64,000 bases of DNA from Nemertoderma westbladi (Eukaryota > Xenacoelomorpha > Nemertodermatida > Nemertodermatidae): NCBI GenBank assembly GCA_032718475.1, contig JAUCBJ010005143.1, forward strand, positions 37,443 through 101,442, given 5' to 3'. This document shows positions 1 through 13,236 of the stretch, piece by piece. A program made the translations under genes and the position numbers. Positions within the stretch are counted from its first letter, which is position 1. The number at the start of each line of letters is the position of its first letter. The notes beneath the pieces are model-generated. The model searched no databases. It saw nothing but the letters and a program-made list of their open reading frames with translations, and had not been told where the DNA came from.

Positions 1-2410
1 TTTACACAATAACCTGTATTATACACAATAGCCCGTATTATACACAATAACCTGTATTATACACAATAGCCCGTATTATATACAATAACCTGTATTATAC
101 ACAATAACCCGTATTATACACAATAACCCGTATTATACACAATAACCCGTATTACACACAATAACCCGTATTATACACAATAACCGGTATTATATAATAA
201 CCCGTATTTTACACAATAACCCGTATTATACACAATAACCCGTATTATACACAATAACCCGTATTTTACACAATAACCCGTATTTTACACAATAACCTGT
301 ATTATACACAATAGCCCGTATTATATACAATAACCCGTATTATACACAATAACCCGTATTATACACAATAACCCGTATTATATACAATAACCCGTATTAT
401 ACACAATAACCCGTATTATACACAATAACCTGTATTATACACAATAACTCGTATTATATGCAATAACCTGTATTATACACAATAACCCGTATTATATAAT
501 AACCCGTATTTTACACAATAACCCGTATTATACACAATAACCGGTATTATATAATAACCCGTATTTTACACAATAACCCGTATTATACACAATAACCCGT
601 ATTATACACAATAACCCGTATTATACACAATAACCCGTATTATATACAATAACCCGTATTATACACAATAACCCGTATTATACACAATAACCTGTATTAT
701 ACACAATAACTCGTATTATATGCAATAACCTGTATTATACACAATAACCCGTATTATACACAATAACCCGTATTTTACACAATAACCTGTATTATACACA
801 ATAGCCCGTATTATACACAATAACCTGTATTATACACAATAGCCCGTATTATATACAATAACCTGTATTACACACAATAACCCGTATTATACACAATAAC
901 CGGTATTATATAATAACCCGTATTTTACACAATAACCCGTATTATACACAATAACCCGTATTATACACAATAACCCGTATTTTACACAATAACCCGTATT
1001 TTACACAATAACCCGTATTATACACAATAACCCGTATTATACACAATAACCCGTATTTTACACAATAACCCGTATTTTACACAATAACCTGTATTATACA
1101 CAATAGCCCGTATTATATACAATAACCCGTATTATACACAATAACCCGTATTTTACACAATAACCTGTATTATACACAATAGCCCGTATTATATACAATA
1201 ACCTGTATTACACACAATAACCCGTATTATATACAATAACTTGTATTATACACAATAACCCGTATTATACACAATAACCTGTATTATACACAATAACCTG
1301 TATTATACACAATAACCCGTATTATACACAATAACCCATATTATACACAATAACCGGTATTATATAATAACCCGTATTTTACACAATAACCCGTATTATA
1401 CACAATAACCCGTATTATACACAATAACCCGTATTATACACAATAACCCGTATTATACACAATAACCGGTATTATATAATAACCCGTATTTTACACAATA
1501 ACCCGTATTATACACAATAACCCGTATTATACACAATAACCCGTATTACACACAATAACCCGTATTATACACAATAACCGGTATTATATAATAACCCGTA
1601 TTTTACACAATAACCCGTATTAGACACAATAACCCTTATTATACACAATAACCCGTATTATGCACAATAACCCGTATTATACACAATAACCCGTATTATG
1701 CACAATAACCCGTATTATACACAATAACCCGTATTATACACAATATCCCGTATTATACACAATAACCCGTATTATACACAATAACCGGTATTATATAATA
1801 ACCCGTATTTTACACAATAACCCGTATTATACACAATAACCCGTATTATACACAATAACCTGTATTATACACAATAGCCCGTAATATATACAATAACTTG
1901 TATTATACACAATAGCCCGTATTATATACAATAACTTGTATTATACACAATAACCCGTATTATACACAATAACCCGTATTATACACAATAACCCGTATTA
2001 TACACAATAACCCGTATTATACACAATAACCCGTATTATACACAATAACCCGTATTATACACAATAACCCGTATTATACACAATAACCCGTATTATACAC
2101 AATAACCCGTATTATACACAATAACCCGTATTATACACAATAACCCGTATTATACACAATAACCTGTATTATACACAATAGCCCGTATTATATACAATAA
2201 CTTGTATTATACACAATAACCCGTATTATACACAATATCCCGTATTATACACAATAACCCGTATTATACACAATAACCGGTATTATATAATAACCCGTAT
2301 TTTACACAATAACCCGTATTATACACAATAACCCGTATTATACACAATAACCCGTATTATACACAATAACCTGTATTATACACAATAACCCGTATTATAC
2401 ACAATAACCC

Positions 2411-3320
2411 GTATTCTACACAATAACCCGTATTATACACAATAACCCGTATTCTACACAATAACCTGTATTATACACAAGAACCCGTATTAGACACAAT
2501 AACCCGTATTATACACAATAACACGTATTATACACAATAACCCGTATTATACACAATAACCTGTATTATACACAATAACCCGTATTATACACAATAACCT
2601 GTATTATACACAATAACCCGTATTATACTCAATAACCCGTATTATACACAATAACCCGTATTATACACAATATCCCGTATTATACACAATAACCCGTATT
2701 ATACACAATAACCCGTATTATACTCAATAACCCGTATTATACACAATAACCCGTATTATACACAATAACCTGTATTATACACAATAACTTGTATTATACA
2801 CAATAACCCGTATTATACACAATAACCCGTATTATACACAATAACCCGTATTATACACAATAACCCGTATTCTACACAATAACCCGTATTATACACAATA
2901 ACCCGTATTCTACACAATAACCTGTATTATACACAAGAACCCGTATTAGACACAATAACCCGTATTATACACAATAACACGTATTATACACAATAACCCG
3001 TATTATACACAATAACCTGTATTATACACAATAACCCGTATTATACACAATAACCTGTATTATACACAATAACCCGTATTATACTCAATAACCCGTATTA
3101 TACACAATAACCCGTATTATACACAATATCCCGTATTATACACAATAACCCGTATTATACACAATAACCCGTATTATACTCAATAACCCGTATTATACAC
3201 AATAACCCGTATTATACACAATAACCTGTATTATACACAATAACCTGTATTATACACAATAACCCGTATTATACACAATAACCCGTATTATACACAATAA
3301 CCCGTATTATACACAATAAC
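2411..3320. repeat. 24-unit (456-bp) higher-order duplication in array 1
   Basis: A run of rare variants (gtattctaca twice, then acaagaaccc, gtattagaca and ataacacg) at 2411-2530 recurs in the same order from 2867. The offset is 456 bp, exactly 24 units of 19 bp. The copies differ at a few sites near the end, so the right border is approximate. This points to local unequal exchange or slippage of a multi-unit block. Confidence 0.8.
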
Positions 3321-3980
3321 CTGTATTATACACAATAACCCGTATTATACACAATAACTTGTATTATACACAATAACCCATATTATACACAATAACCCGT
3401 ATTATACAAAATAACCCATATTATACACAATAACCCGTATTATACACAATAACCCATATTATACACAATAACCCGTATTATACACAATAACCCATATTAT
3501 ACACAATAACCCGTATTATACACAATAACCCGTATTATACACAATAACCCGTATTATACACAATAACCCGTATTATACACAATAACCCGTATTATACACA
3601 ATAACCTGTATTATACACAATAACCCGTATTATACACAATAACCCGTATTATATACAATAACCCGTATTATACACAATAACCCGTATTATATACAATAAC
3701 CCGTATTATAAACAATAACCCGTATTATACACAATATCCCGTATTATACACAATAACCCATATTATACACAATAACCCGTATTATACACAATAACCCATA
3801 TTATACACAATAACCCGTTTTATACACAATAACCCGTATTATACAAAATAACCCGTATTATAAACAATAACCCGTATTATAAACAATAACCGTATTATAC
3901 ACAGTAACCCATATTATACACAATAACCCGTATTATACACAATAACCCGTATTATACACAATAACCCGTATTATACACAA

Positions 3981-4960
3981 TAACCCGTATTATAAACAAT
4001 AAACGTATTATACACAATAACCCGTATTATACACAATACCCCGTATTATACACAATAACCCGTATTATACACAATAACCCGTATTATACACAATAACCCG
4101 TATTATACACAATAACCTGTATTATACACAATAACCCGTATTATACACAATAACCTGTATTATACACAATAACCTGTATTATACACAATAACCCGTATTA
4201 TACACAATAACCTGTATATACACAATAACCCGTATTATAAACAATAACCCGTATTATACACAATAACCCGTATTATACACAATAACCTGTATTATACACA
4301 ATAGCCCGTATTATATACAATAACTTGTATTATACACAATAACCCGTATTATACACAATAACCTGTATTATACACAATAAACCCGTATTATACACAATAA
4401 CCTGTATTATACACAATAACCCGTATTATACACAATAACCCGTATTATAAACAATAAACGTATTATACACAATAACCCGTATTATACACAATACCCCGTA
4501 TTATACACAATAACCCGTATTATACACAATAACCTGTATTATACACAATAACCTGTATTATACACAATAACCCGTATTATACACAATAACCTGTATTATA
4601 CACAATAACCCGTATTATAAACAATAAACGTATTATACACAATAACCCGTATTATACACAATACCCCGTATTATACACAATAACCCGTATTATACACAAT
4701 AACCTGTATTATACACAATAACCTGTATTATACACAATAACCCGTATTATACACAATAACCTGTATATACACAATAACCCGTATTATAAACAATAACCCG
4801 TATTATACACAATAACCCGTATTATACACAATAACCTGTATTATACACAATAGCCCGTATTATATACAATAACTTGTATTATACACAATAACCCGTATTA
4901 TACACAATAACCTGTATTATACACAATAAACCCGTATTATACACAATAACCCGTATTATA
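3981..4960. repeat. Higher-order repeats of about 170 and 549 bp in array 1
   Basis: The shortened variant cgtattataaacaataaacg followed by an ataccccg unit occurs near 3981, 4441 and 4611. The last two are 170 bp apart (nine units less one base). A second marker, cctgtatata, occurs at 4211 and 4760, 549 bp apart, and is followed in both places by the same order of variants including ataaacccg. These are nested block duplications. The borders are approximate. Confidence 0.75.
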
Positions 4961-5144
4961 CACAATAACCCGCATTATACGCAATAACCCGTATTATACA
5001 CAATAACCCGTATTATACACAATAACCCGTATTATACACAATAACCCGTATTATACACAATAACCCGTATTATACACAATAACCTTGATTATACACAATA
5101 CCCCGTATTATACAGAATAACCCGTATTATACAGAATAACCCGT

Positions 5145-5310
5145 CTAATAAAAAATCAACCCAGAGAGAGAGGGAGGTTTCTCCAGATATATTTCAGAAT
5201 TTTCCTTTATTTTTTTACAATCTTTTGTCTCCATCTATATTTCACTAGGATGTATTTCACCCAAGGTTCAGTTATTTTATGTATATCTCAACAATGACAG
5301 ATAATTTTCA
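5145..5310. other. Unique AT-rich intron sequence
   Basis: Between array 1 and the SINE. It starts with a short GA-rich stretch (agagagagaggga) and is then T-rich. I see no exon, RNA gene or mobile-element feature in it. Confidence 0.6.
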
Positions 5311-5500
5311 CGTTGACGTTGTGGTTGCATTGAATTCACATCTCTCGGAGGTCGTGGGTTCGATCCCCGCACGGGGTCTAGGGCTAGCCAGTTTAAGTGA
5401 CTAGCCAGGGTGCATCCTTGCAACTAGCCCTGCAACTTTAAATGGTAGCTAAATGAGTACTGGAATTTCCTCTACAGAATACATGGTGGTCTTGTGGCTG
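5311..5500 (+). mobile_element. tRNA-derived SINE, copy 1
   Basis: A tRNA-like head (ttgtggttgcattgaattca) is followed by a good pol III B box, ggttcgatccc, at 5357-5367. Downstream is a body containing ggtagctaaatgagtactgg (from 5444) and tttcctct. The same head, B box and body block recur on the minus strand at about 60110-60365, including gaattcacatctc and ggtcgtgggttcgatcc. Two dispersed copies sharing a tRNA-like head and a non-tRNA body define a SINE family. The A box is weaker than in the other copy. The ends are estimated; I saw no clear target-site duplication. Confidence 0.75.
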
Positions 5501-5531
5501 GTCCAATATCGATAGAGGCTTTTTTAAACGC

Positions 5532-5661
5532 TTGTAACACATTGTATTGCTTAACGGTTGTAACACATTGTATTGCTTAACGGTTGTAACACATTGTATT
5601 GCTTAACGGTTGTAACGCATTGTATTGCTTAACGGTTGTAACACATTGTATTGCTTAACGG
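5532..5661 (+). repeat. 26-bp minisatellite, 5 copies, directly before a splice acceptor
   Basis: Five 26-bp units start at 5532, 5558, 5584, 5610 and 5636. Each contains attgtattgcttaacgg. They are nearly identical (one acacat to acgcat change in unit 4). The last unit ends 22 bp before the VMAT exon, so the repeats occupy the position where a branch point normally lies. Each unit carries cttaac, which fits the loose metazoan branch-point pattern. Confidence 0.9.
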
Positions 5662-5683
5662 TTGGTTTTATTGACTGTTTTAG

Positions 5684-5799
5684 TATCCGTTCGCGGAAAC
5701 AATCAACCTGCTGATTTTGCCGGGTCTCGGTCTTGGATTCGCTATAGGAATGGTGGACGCCTCCATGATGCCGACGATGGGGTACCTCGTGGATCTACG
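5684..5799 (+). CDS. Vesicular monoamine transporter (SLC18 family), internal exon with TM10
   Basis: Internal exon of 116 nt, bordered by an acceptor (ttgactgttttag) and a donor (gtacgt at 5800). It is read from base 5684 in phase 0 and leaves two bases of a split Arg codon. The peptide reads [12 protein letters not shown], then [10 protein letters not shown], closely matching transmembrane segment 10 and the following loop of animal VMATs. The Asp in GMVDAS aligns with the segment-10 aspartate needed for proton-coupled amine transport (Asp399 in human VMAT2). Family role: loading of cytosolic monoamines into synaptic or secretory vesicles in exchange for luminal protons. The MVDSSMMP-like and YLVDLR wording favours VMAT over the acetylcholine paralogue VAChT. 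Upstream exons are outside the window, beyond array 1. The exon is isolated between a 26-bp minisatellite and the 33-kb array. Confidence 0.88.
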
Positions 5800-8700
5800 G
5801 TACGTCTGCGCATGCGCACTTTATGCTACATTTATAGGACTTGTTATTTTACAACTAGTTTGATTTCCATATGATTCAAGTGTATCTTACATGTGCGGTG
5901 CACTTAATCTCCCTAAGCTCGTTCATATCCGTCGCGATGGGTGGGAGTCTTTATTGCGACGTGTAAACTCGTCTCATAACAGTATTGTACAGACCGTAGC
6001 TCAGGTGACCTTCCCGTTGCCTTGCCGTCTCGTTGGTCCCTGTTCTCTGGACCGTAGCTCAGGTGACCTTCCCGTTGCCTTGCCGTCTCGTTGGTCCCTG
6101 TTCTCTGGACCGTAGCTCAGGTGACCTTCCCGTTGCCTTACCGTCTCGTTGGTCCCTGTCCTCTGGACCGTAGCTCAGGTGACCTTCCCGTTGCCTTGCC
6201 GTCTCGTTGGTCCCTGTTCTCTGGACCGTAGCTCAGGTGACCTTCCCGTTGCCTTGCCGTCTCGTTGGTCCCTGTTCTCTGGACCGTAGCTCAGGTGACC
6301 TTCCCGTTGCCTTGTCGTCTCGTTGGTCCCTGTCCTCTGGACCGTAGCTCAGGTGACCTTCCCGTTGCCTTACCGTCTCGTTGGTCCCTGTTCTCTGGAC
6401 CGTAGCTCAGGTGACCTTCCCATTGCCTTGCCGTCTCGTTGGTCCCTGTTCTCTGGACCGTAGCTCAGGTGACCTTCCCGTTGCCTTACCGTCTCGTTGG
6501 TCCCTGTTCTCTGGACCGTAGCTCAGGTGACCTTCCCGTTGCCTTGCCGTCTCGTTGGTCCCTGTTCTCTGGACCGTAGCTCAGGTGACCTTCCCGTTGC
6601 CTTACCGTCTCGTTGGTCCCTGTCCTCTGGACCGTAGCTCAGGTGACCTTCCCGTTGCCTTGCCGTCTCGTTGGTCCCTGTTCTCTGGACCGTAGCTCAG
6701 GTGACCTTCCCGTTGCCTTGCCGTCTCGTTGGTCCCTGTTCTCTGGACCGTAGCTCAGGTGACCTTCCCGTTGCCTTGTCGTCTCGTTGGTCCCTGTCCT
6801 CTGGACCGTAGCTCAGGTGACCTTCCCGTTGCCTTACCGTCTCGTTGGTCCCTGTTCTCTGGACCGTAGCTCAGGTGACCTTCCCGTTGCCTTGCCGTCT
6901 CGTTGGTCCCTGTTCTCTGGACCGTAGCTCAGGTGACCTTCCCGTTGCCTTGCCGTCTCGTTGGTCCCTGTTCTCTGGACCGTAGCTCAGGTGACCTTCC
7001 CGTTGCCTTGTCGTCTCGTTGGTCCCTGTCCTCTGGACCGTAGCTCAGGTGACCTTCCCGTTGCCTTACCGTCTCGTTGGTCCCTGTTCTCTGGACCGTA
7101 GCTCAGGTGACCTTCCCATTGCCTTGCCGTCTCGTTGGTCCCTGTTCTCTGGACCGTAGCTCAGGTGACCTTCCCGTTGCCTTACCGTCTCGTTGGTCCC
7201 TGTTCTCTGGACCGTAGCTCAGGTGACCTTCCCGTTGCCTTGCCGTCTCGTTGGTCCCTGTTCTCTGGACCGTAGCTCAGGTGACCTTCCCGTTGCCTTA
7301 CCGTCTCGTTGGTCCCTGTCCTCTGGACCGTAGCTCAGGTGACCTTCCCGTTGCCTTGCCGTCTCGTTGGTCCCTGTTCTCTGGACCGTAGCTCAGGTGA
7401 CCTTCCCGTTGCCTTGCCGTCTCGTTGGTCCCTGTTCTCTGGACCGTAGCTCAGGTGACCTTCCCGTTGCCTTGTCGTCTCGTTGGTCCCTGTCCTCTGG
7501 ACCGTAGCTCAGGTGACCTTCCCGTTGCCTTACCGTCTCGTTGGTCCCTGTTCTCTGGACCGTAGCTCAGGTGACCTTCCCATTGCCTTGCCGTCTCGTT
7601 GGTCCCTGTTCTCTGGACCGTAGCTCAGGTGACCTTCCCGTTGCCTTACCGTCTCGTTGGTCCCTGTTCTCTGGACCGTAGCTCAGGTGACCTTCCCGTT
7701 GCCTTACCGTCTCGTTGGTCCCTGTTCTCTGGACCGTAGCTCAGGTGACCTTCCCGTTGCCTTGCCGTCTCGTTGGTCCCTGTTCTCTGGACCGTAGCTC
7801 AGGTGACCTTCCCATTGCCTTGCCGTCTCGTTGGTCCCTGTTCTCTGGACCGTAGCTCAGGTGACCTTCCCGTTGCCTTACCGTCTCGTTGGTCCCTGTT
7901 CTCTGGACCGTAGCTCAGGTGACCTTCCCGTTGCCTTACCGTCTCGTTGGTCCCTGTTCTCTGGACCGTAGCTCAGGTGACCTTCCCGTTGCCTTACCGT
8001 CTCGTTGGTCCCTGTTCTCTGGACCGTAGCTCAGGTGACCTTCCCGTTGCCTTGCCGTCTCGTTGGTCCCTGTTCTCTGGACCGTAGCTCAGGTGACCTT
8101 CCCGTTGCCTTACCGTCTCGTTGGTCCCTGTTCTCTGGACCGTAGCTCAGGTGACCTTCCCGTTGCCTTACCGTCTCGTTGGTCCCTGTTCTCTGGACCG
8201 TAGCTCAGGTGACCTTCCCGTTGCCTTACCGTCTCGTTGGTCCCTGTCCTCTGGACCGTAGCTCAGGTGACCTTCCCGTTGCCTTGCCGTCGCGTTGGTC
8301 CCTGTTCTCTGGACCGTAGCTCAGGTGACCTTCCCGTTGCCTTGCCGTCGCGTTGGTCCCTGTTCTCTGGACCGTAGCTCAGGTGACCTTCCCGTTGCCT
8401 TACCGTCTCGTTGGTCCCTGTTCTCTGGACCGTAGCTCAGGTGACCTTCCCATTGCCTTGCCGTCTCGTTGGTCCCTGTCCTCTGGACCGTAGCTCAGGT
8501 GACCTTCCCGTTGCCTTACCGTCTCGTTGGTCCTTGTTCTCTGGACCGTAGCTCAGGTGACCTTCCCGTTGCCTTACCGTCTCGTTGGTCCTTGTTCTCT
8601 GGACCGTAGCTCAGGTGACCTTCCCGTTGCCTTGCCGTCTCGTTGGTCCCTGTTTTCTGGACCGTAGCTCTGGTGACCTTCCCGTTGCCTTGCCGTCTCG

Positions 8701-10339
8701 TTGGTCGCTGTTCTCTGGACCGTAGCTCAGGTGACCTTCCCGTTGCCTTGCCGTCTCGTTGGTCCCTGTTCTCTGGACCGTAGCTCTGGTGACCTTCCCG
8801 TTGCCTTGCCGTCTCGTTGGTCGCTGTTCTCTGGACCGTAGCTCAGGTGACCTTCCCGTTGCCTTGCCGTCTCGTTGGTCCCTGTTCTCTGGACCGTAGC
8901 TCAGGTGACCTTCCCGTTGCCTTACCGTCTCGTTGGTCCCTGTCCTCTGGACCGTAGCTCAGGTGACCTTCCCGTTGCCTTACCGTCTCGTTGGTCCCTG
9001 TTCTCTGGACCGTAGCTCAGGTGACCTTCCCGTTGCCTTGCCGTCTCGTTGGTCCCTGTTTTCTGGACCGTAGCTCTGGTGACCTTCCCGTTGCCTTGCC
9101 GTCTCGTTGGTCGCTGTTCTCTGGACCGTAGCTCAGGTGACCTTCCCGTTGCCTTGCCGTCTCGTTGGTCCCTGTTCTCTGGACCGTAGCTCAGGTGACC
9201 TTCCCGTTGCCTTGCCGTCTCGTTGGTCGCTGTTCTCTGGACCGTAGCTCAGGTGACCTTCCCGTTGCCTTGCCGTCTCGTTGGTCCCTGTTCTCTGGAC
9301 CGTAGCTCAGGTGACCTTCCCGTTGCCTTACCGTCTCGTTGGTCCCTGTTCTCTGGACCGTAGCTCAGGTGACCTTCCCGTTGCCTTGCCGTCTCGTTGG
9401 TCCCTGTCCTCTGGACCGTAGCTCAGGTGACCTTCCCGTTGCCTTACCGTCTCGTTGGTCCCTGTTCTCTGGACCGTAGCTCAGGTGACCTTCCCGTTGC
9501 CTTGCCGTCTCGTTGGTCCCTGTTCTCTGGACCGTAGCTCTGGTGACCTTCCCGTTGCCTTGCCGTCTCGTTGGTCGCTGTTCTCTGGACCGTAGCTCTG
9601 GTGACCTTCCCGTTGCCTTGCCGTCTCGTTGGTCGCTGTTCTCTGGACCGTAGCTCAGGTGACCTTCCCGTTGCCTTGCCGTCTCGTTGGTCCTTGTTCT
9701 CTGGACCGTAGCTCAGGTGACCTTCCCGTTGCCTTGCCGTCTCGTTGGTCCCTGTTCTCTGGACCGTAGCTCTGGTGACCTTCCCGTTGCCTTGCCGTCT
9801 CGTTGGTCGCTGTTCTCTGGACCGTAGCTCAGGTGACCTTCCCGTTGCCTTACCGTCTCGTTGGTCCCTGTTCTCTGGACCGTAGCTCAGGTGACCTTCC
9901 CGTTGCCTTGCCGTCTCGTTGGTCCCTGTTCTCTGGACCGTAGCTCAGGTGACCTTCCCGTTGCCTTACCGTCTCGTTGGTCCCTGTTCTCTGGACCGTA
10001 GCTCAGGTGACCTTCCCGTTGCCTTGCCGTCTCGTTGGTCCCTGTTCTCTGGACCGTAGCTCAGGTGACCTTCCCGTTGCCTTGCCGTCTCGTTGGTCCC
10101 TGTCCTCTGGACCGTAGCTCAGGTGACCTTCCCGTTGCCTTACCGTCTCGTTGGTCCCTGTTCTCTGGACCGTAGCTCAGGTGACCTTCCCGTTGCCTTG
10201 CCGTCTCGTTGGTCCCTGTTTTCTGGACCGTAGCTCTGGTGACCTTCCCGTTGCCTTGCCGTCTCGTTGGTCGCTGTTCTCTGGACCGTAGCTCAGGTGA
10301 CCTTCCCGTTGCCTTGCCGTCTCGTTGGTCCTTGTTCTC

Positions 10340-13236
10340 TGGACCGTAGCTCAGGTGACCTTCCCGTTGCCTTACCGTCTCGTTGGTCCCTGTCCTCTGG
10401 ACCGTAGCTCAGGTGACCTTCCCGTTGCCTTACCATCTTGTTGGTCCCTGTTCTCTGGACCGTAGCTCTGGTGACCTTCCCGTTGCCTTGCCGTCTCGTT
10501 GGTCCCTGTTCTCTGGACCGTAGCTCTGGTGACCTTCCCGTTGCCTTGCCGTCTCGTTGGTCGCTGTTCTCTGGACCGTAGCTCTGGTGACCTTCCCGTT
10601 GCCTTGCCGTCTCGTTGGTCGCTGTTCTCTGGACCGTAGCTCTGGTGACCTTCCCGTTGCCTTGCCGTCTCGTTGGTCCCTGTTCTCTGGACCGTAGCTC
10701 AGGTGACCTTCCCGTTGCCTTGCCGTCTCGTTGGTCCCTGTTCTCTGGACCATAGCTCAGGTGACCTTCCCGTTGCCTTACCGTCTCGTTGGTCCCTGTC
10801 CTCTGGACCGTAGCTCAGGTGACCTTCCCGTTGCCTTACCATCTCGTTGGTCCCTGTCCTCTGGACCGTAGCTCAGGTGACCTTCCCGTTGCCTTACCAT
10901 CTTGTTGGTCCCTGTTCTCTGGACCGTAGCTCAGGTGACCTTCCCGTTGCCTTACCGTCTCGTTGGTCGCTGTTCTCTGGACCGTAGCTCAGGTGACCTT
11001 CCCGTTGCCTTGCCATCTCGTTGGTCCCTGTTCTCTGGACCGTAGCTCAGGTGACCTTCCCGTTGCCTTACCGTCTCGTTGGTCGCTGTTCTCTGGACCG
11101 TAGCTCAGGTGACCTTCCCGTTGCCTTGCCGTCTCGTTGGTCCCTGTCCTCTGGACCGTAGCTCAGGTGACCTTCCCGTTGCCTTGCCATCTCGTTGGTC
11201 CCTGTTCTCTGGACCGTAGCTCAGGTGACCTTCCCGTTGCCTTGCCATCTCGTTGGTCCCTGTTCTCTGGACCGTAGCTCAGGTGACCTTCCCGTTGCCT
11301 TACCGTCTCGTTGGTCCCTGTTCTCTGGACCGTAGCTCAGGTGACCTTCCCGTTGCCTTACCGTCTCGTTGGTCGCTGTTCTCTGGACCGTAGCTCAGGT
11401 GACCTTCCCGTTGCCTTGCCATCTCGTTGGTCCCTGTTCTCTGGACCGTAGCTCAGGTGACCTTCCCGTTGCCTTACCGTCTCGTTGGTCCCTGTTCTCT
11501 GGACCGTAGCTCAGGTGACCTTCCCGTTGCCTTACCGTCTCGTTGGTCGCTGTTCTCTGGACCGTAGCTCAGGTGACCTTCCCGTTGCCTTGCCATCTCG
11601 TTGGTCCCTGTTCTCTGGACCGTAGCTCAGGTGACCTTCCCGTTGCCTTACCGTCTCGTTGGTCCCTGTCCTCTGGACCGTAGCTCAGGTGACCTTCCCA
11701 TTGCCTTACCATCTTGTTGGTCCCTGTTCTCTGGACCGTAGCTCAGGTGACCTTCCCGTTGCCTTGCCATCTCGTTGGTCCCTGTTCTCTGGACCGTAGC
11801 TCAGGTGACCTTCCCGTTGCCTTACCGTCTCGTTGGTCCCTGTCCTCTGGACCGTAGCTCAGGTGACCTTCCCATTGCCTTACCATCTTGTTGGTCCCTG
11901 TTCTCTGGACCGTAGCTCTGGTGACCTTCCCGTTGCCTTGCCGTCTCGTTGGTCCCTGTTCTCTGGACCGTAGCTCTGGTGACCTTCCCGTTGCCTTGCC
12001 GTCTCGTTGGTCGCTGTTCTCTGGACCGTAGCTCTGGTGACCTTCCCGTTGCCTTGCCGTCTCGTTGGTCGCTGTTCTCTGGACCGTAGCTCTGGTGACC
12101 TTCCCGTTGCCTTGCCGTCTCGTTGGTCCCTGTTCTCTGGACCGTAGCTCAGGTGACCTTCCCGTTGCCTTGCCGTCTCGTTGGTCCCTGTTCTCTGGAC
12201 CATAGCTCAGGTGACCTTCCCGTTGCCTTACCGTCTCGTTGGTCCCTGTCCTCTGGACCGTAGCTCAGGTGACCTTCCCGTTGCCTTACCATCTCGTTGG
12301 TCCCTGTCCTCTGGACCGTAGCTCAGGTGACCTTCCCGTTGCCTTACCATCTTGTTGGTCCCTGTTCTCTGGACCGTAGCTCAGGTGACCTTCCCGTTGC
12401 CTTACCGTCTCGTTGGTCGCTGTTCTCTGGACCGTAGCTCAGGTGACCTTCCCGTTGCCTTGCCATCTCGTTGGTCCCTGTTCTCTGGACCGTAGCTCAG
12501 GTGACCTTCCCGTTGCCTTACCGTCTCGTTGGTCGCTGTTCTCTGGACCGTAGCTCAGGTGACCTTCCCGTTGCCTTGCCGTCTCGTTGGTCCCTGTCCT
12601 CTGGACCGTAGCTCAGGTGACCTTCCCGTTGCCTTGCCATCTCGTTGGTCCCTGTTCTCTGGACCGTAGCTCAGGTGACCTTCCCGTTGCCTTGCCATCT
12701 CGTTGGTCCCTGTTCTCTGGACCGTAGCTCAGGTGACCTTCCCGTTGCCTTACCGTCTCGTTGGTCCCTGTTCTCTGGACCGTAGCTCAGGTGACCTTCC
12801 CGTTGCCTTACCGTCTCGTTGGTCGCTGTTCTCTGGACCGTAGCTCAGGTGACCTTCCCGTTGCCTTGCCATCTCGTTGGTCCCTGTTCTCTGGACCGTA
12901 GCTCAGGTGACCTTCCCGTTGCCTTACCGTCTCGTTGGTCCCTGTTCTCTGGACCGTAGCTCAGGTGACCTTCCCGTTGCCTTACCGTCTCGTTGGTCGC
13001 TGTTCTCTGGACCGTAGCTCAGGTGACCTTCCCGTTGCCTTGCCATCTCGTTGGTCCCTGTTCTCTGGACCGTAGCTCAGGTGACCTTCCCGTTGCCTTA
13101 CCGTCTCGTTGGTCCCTGTCCTCTGGACCGTAGCTCAGGTGACCTTCCCATTGCCTTACCATCTTGTTGGTCCCTGTTCTCTGGACCGTAGCTCAGGTGA
13201 CCTTCCCGTTGCCTTGCCATCTCGTTGGTCCCTGTT
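10340..13236. repeat. 25-unit (1450-bp) tandem duplication in array 2
   Basis: The sequence of unit variants from about 10340 recurs 1450 bp later, 25 x 58. Markers include four consecutive tctggtgacc units followed by ctggaccatagc at 10741 and 12191, and accatcttg units in the same positions. The match ends near 13236 (ctgttctct against ctgttttct). A handful of single-base differences separate the copies near the left end, so the left border is approximate. Confidence 0.88.

Larger units (their letters stand above)
1..5144. repeat. 19-bp satellite array (array 1), left end outside window
   Basis: Head-to-tail copies of a 19-bp AT-rich unit, commonest form acacaataacccgtattat, about 270 copies. 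Point variants recur: cctg, cggt, gcccg, cttg, tttaca, and a shortened tatataataaccc form. The array is already running at base 1, so its true length is unknown. It decays over the last three units and stops near 5144. It lies upstream of the splice acceptor at 5683 and so is most likely intronic in the VMAT gene. No ORF or gene-like sequence is visible in it. The unit holds alternating ATAA and TTAT blocks, so single strands could form serial small hairpins. Confidence 0.97.
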
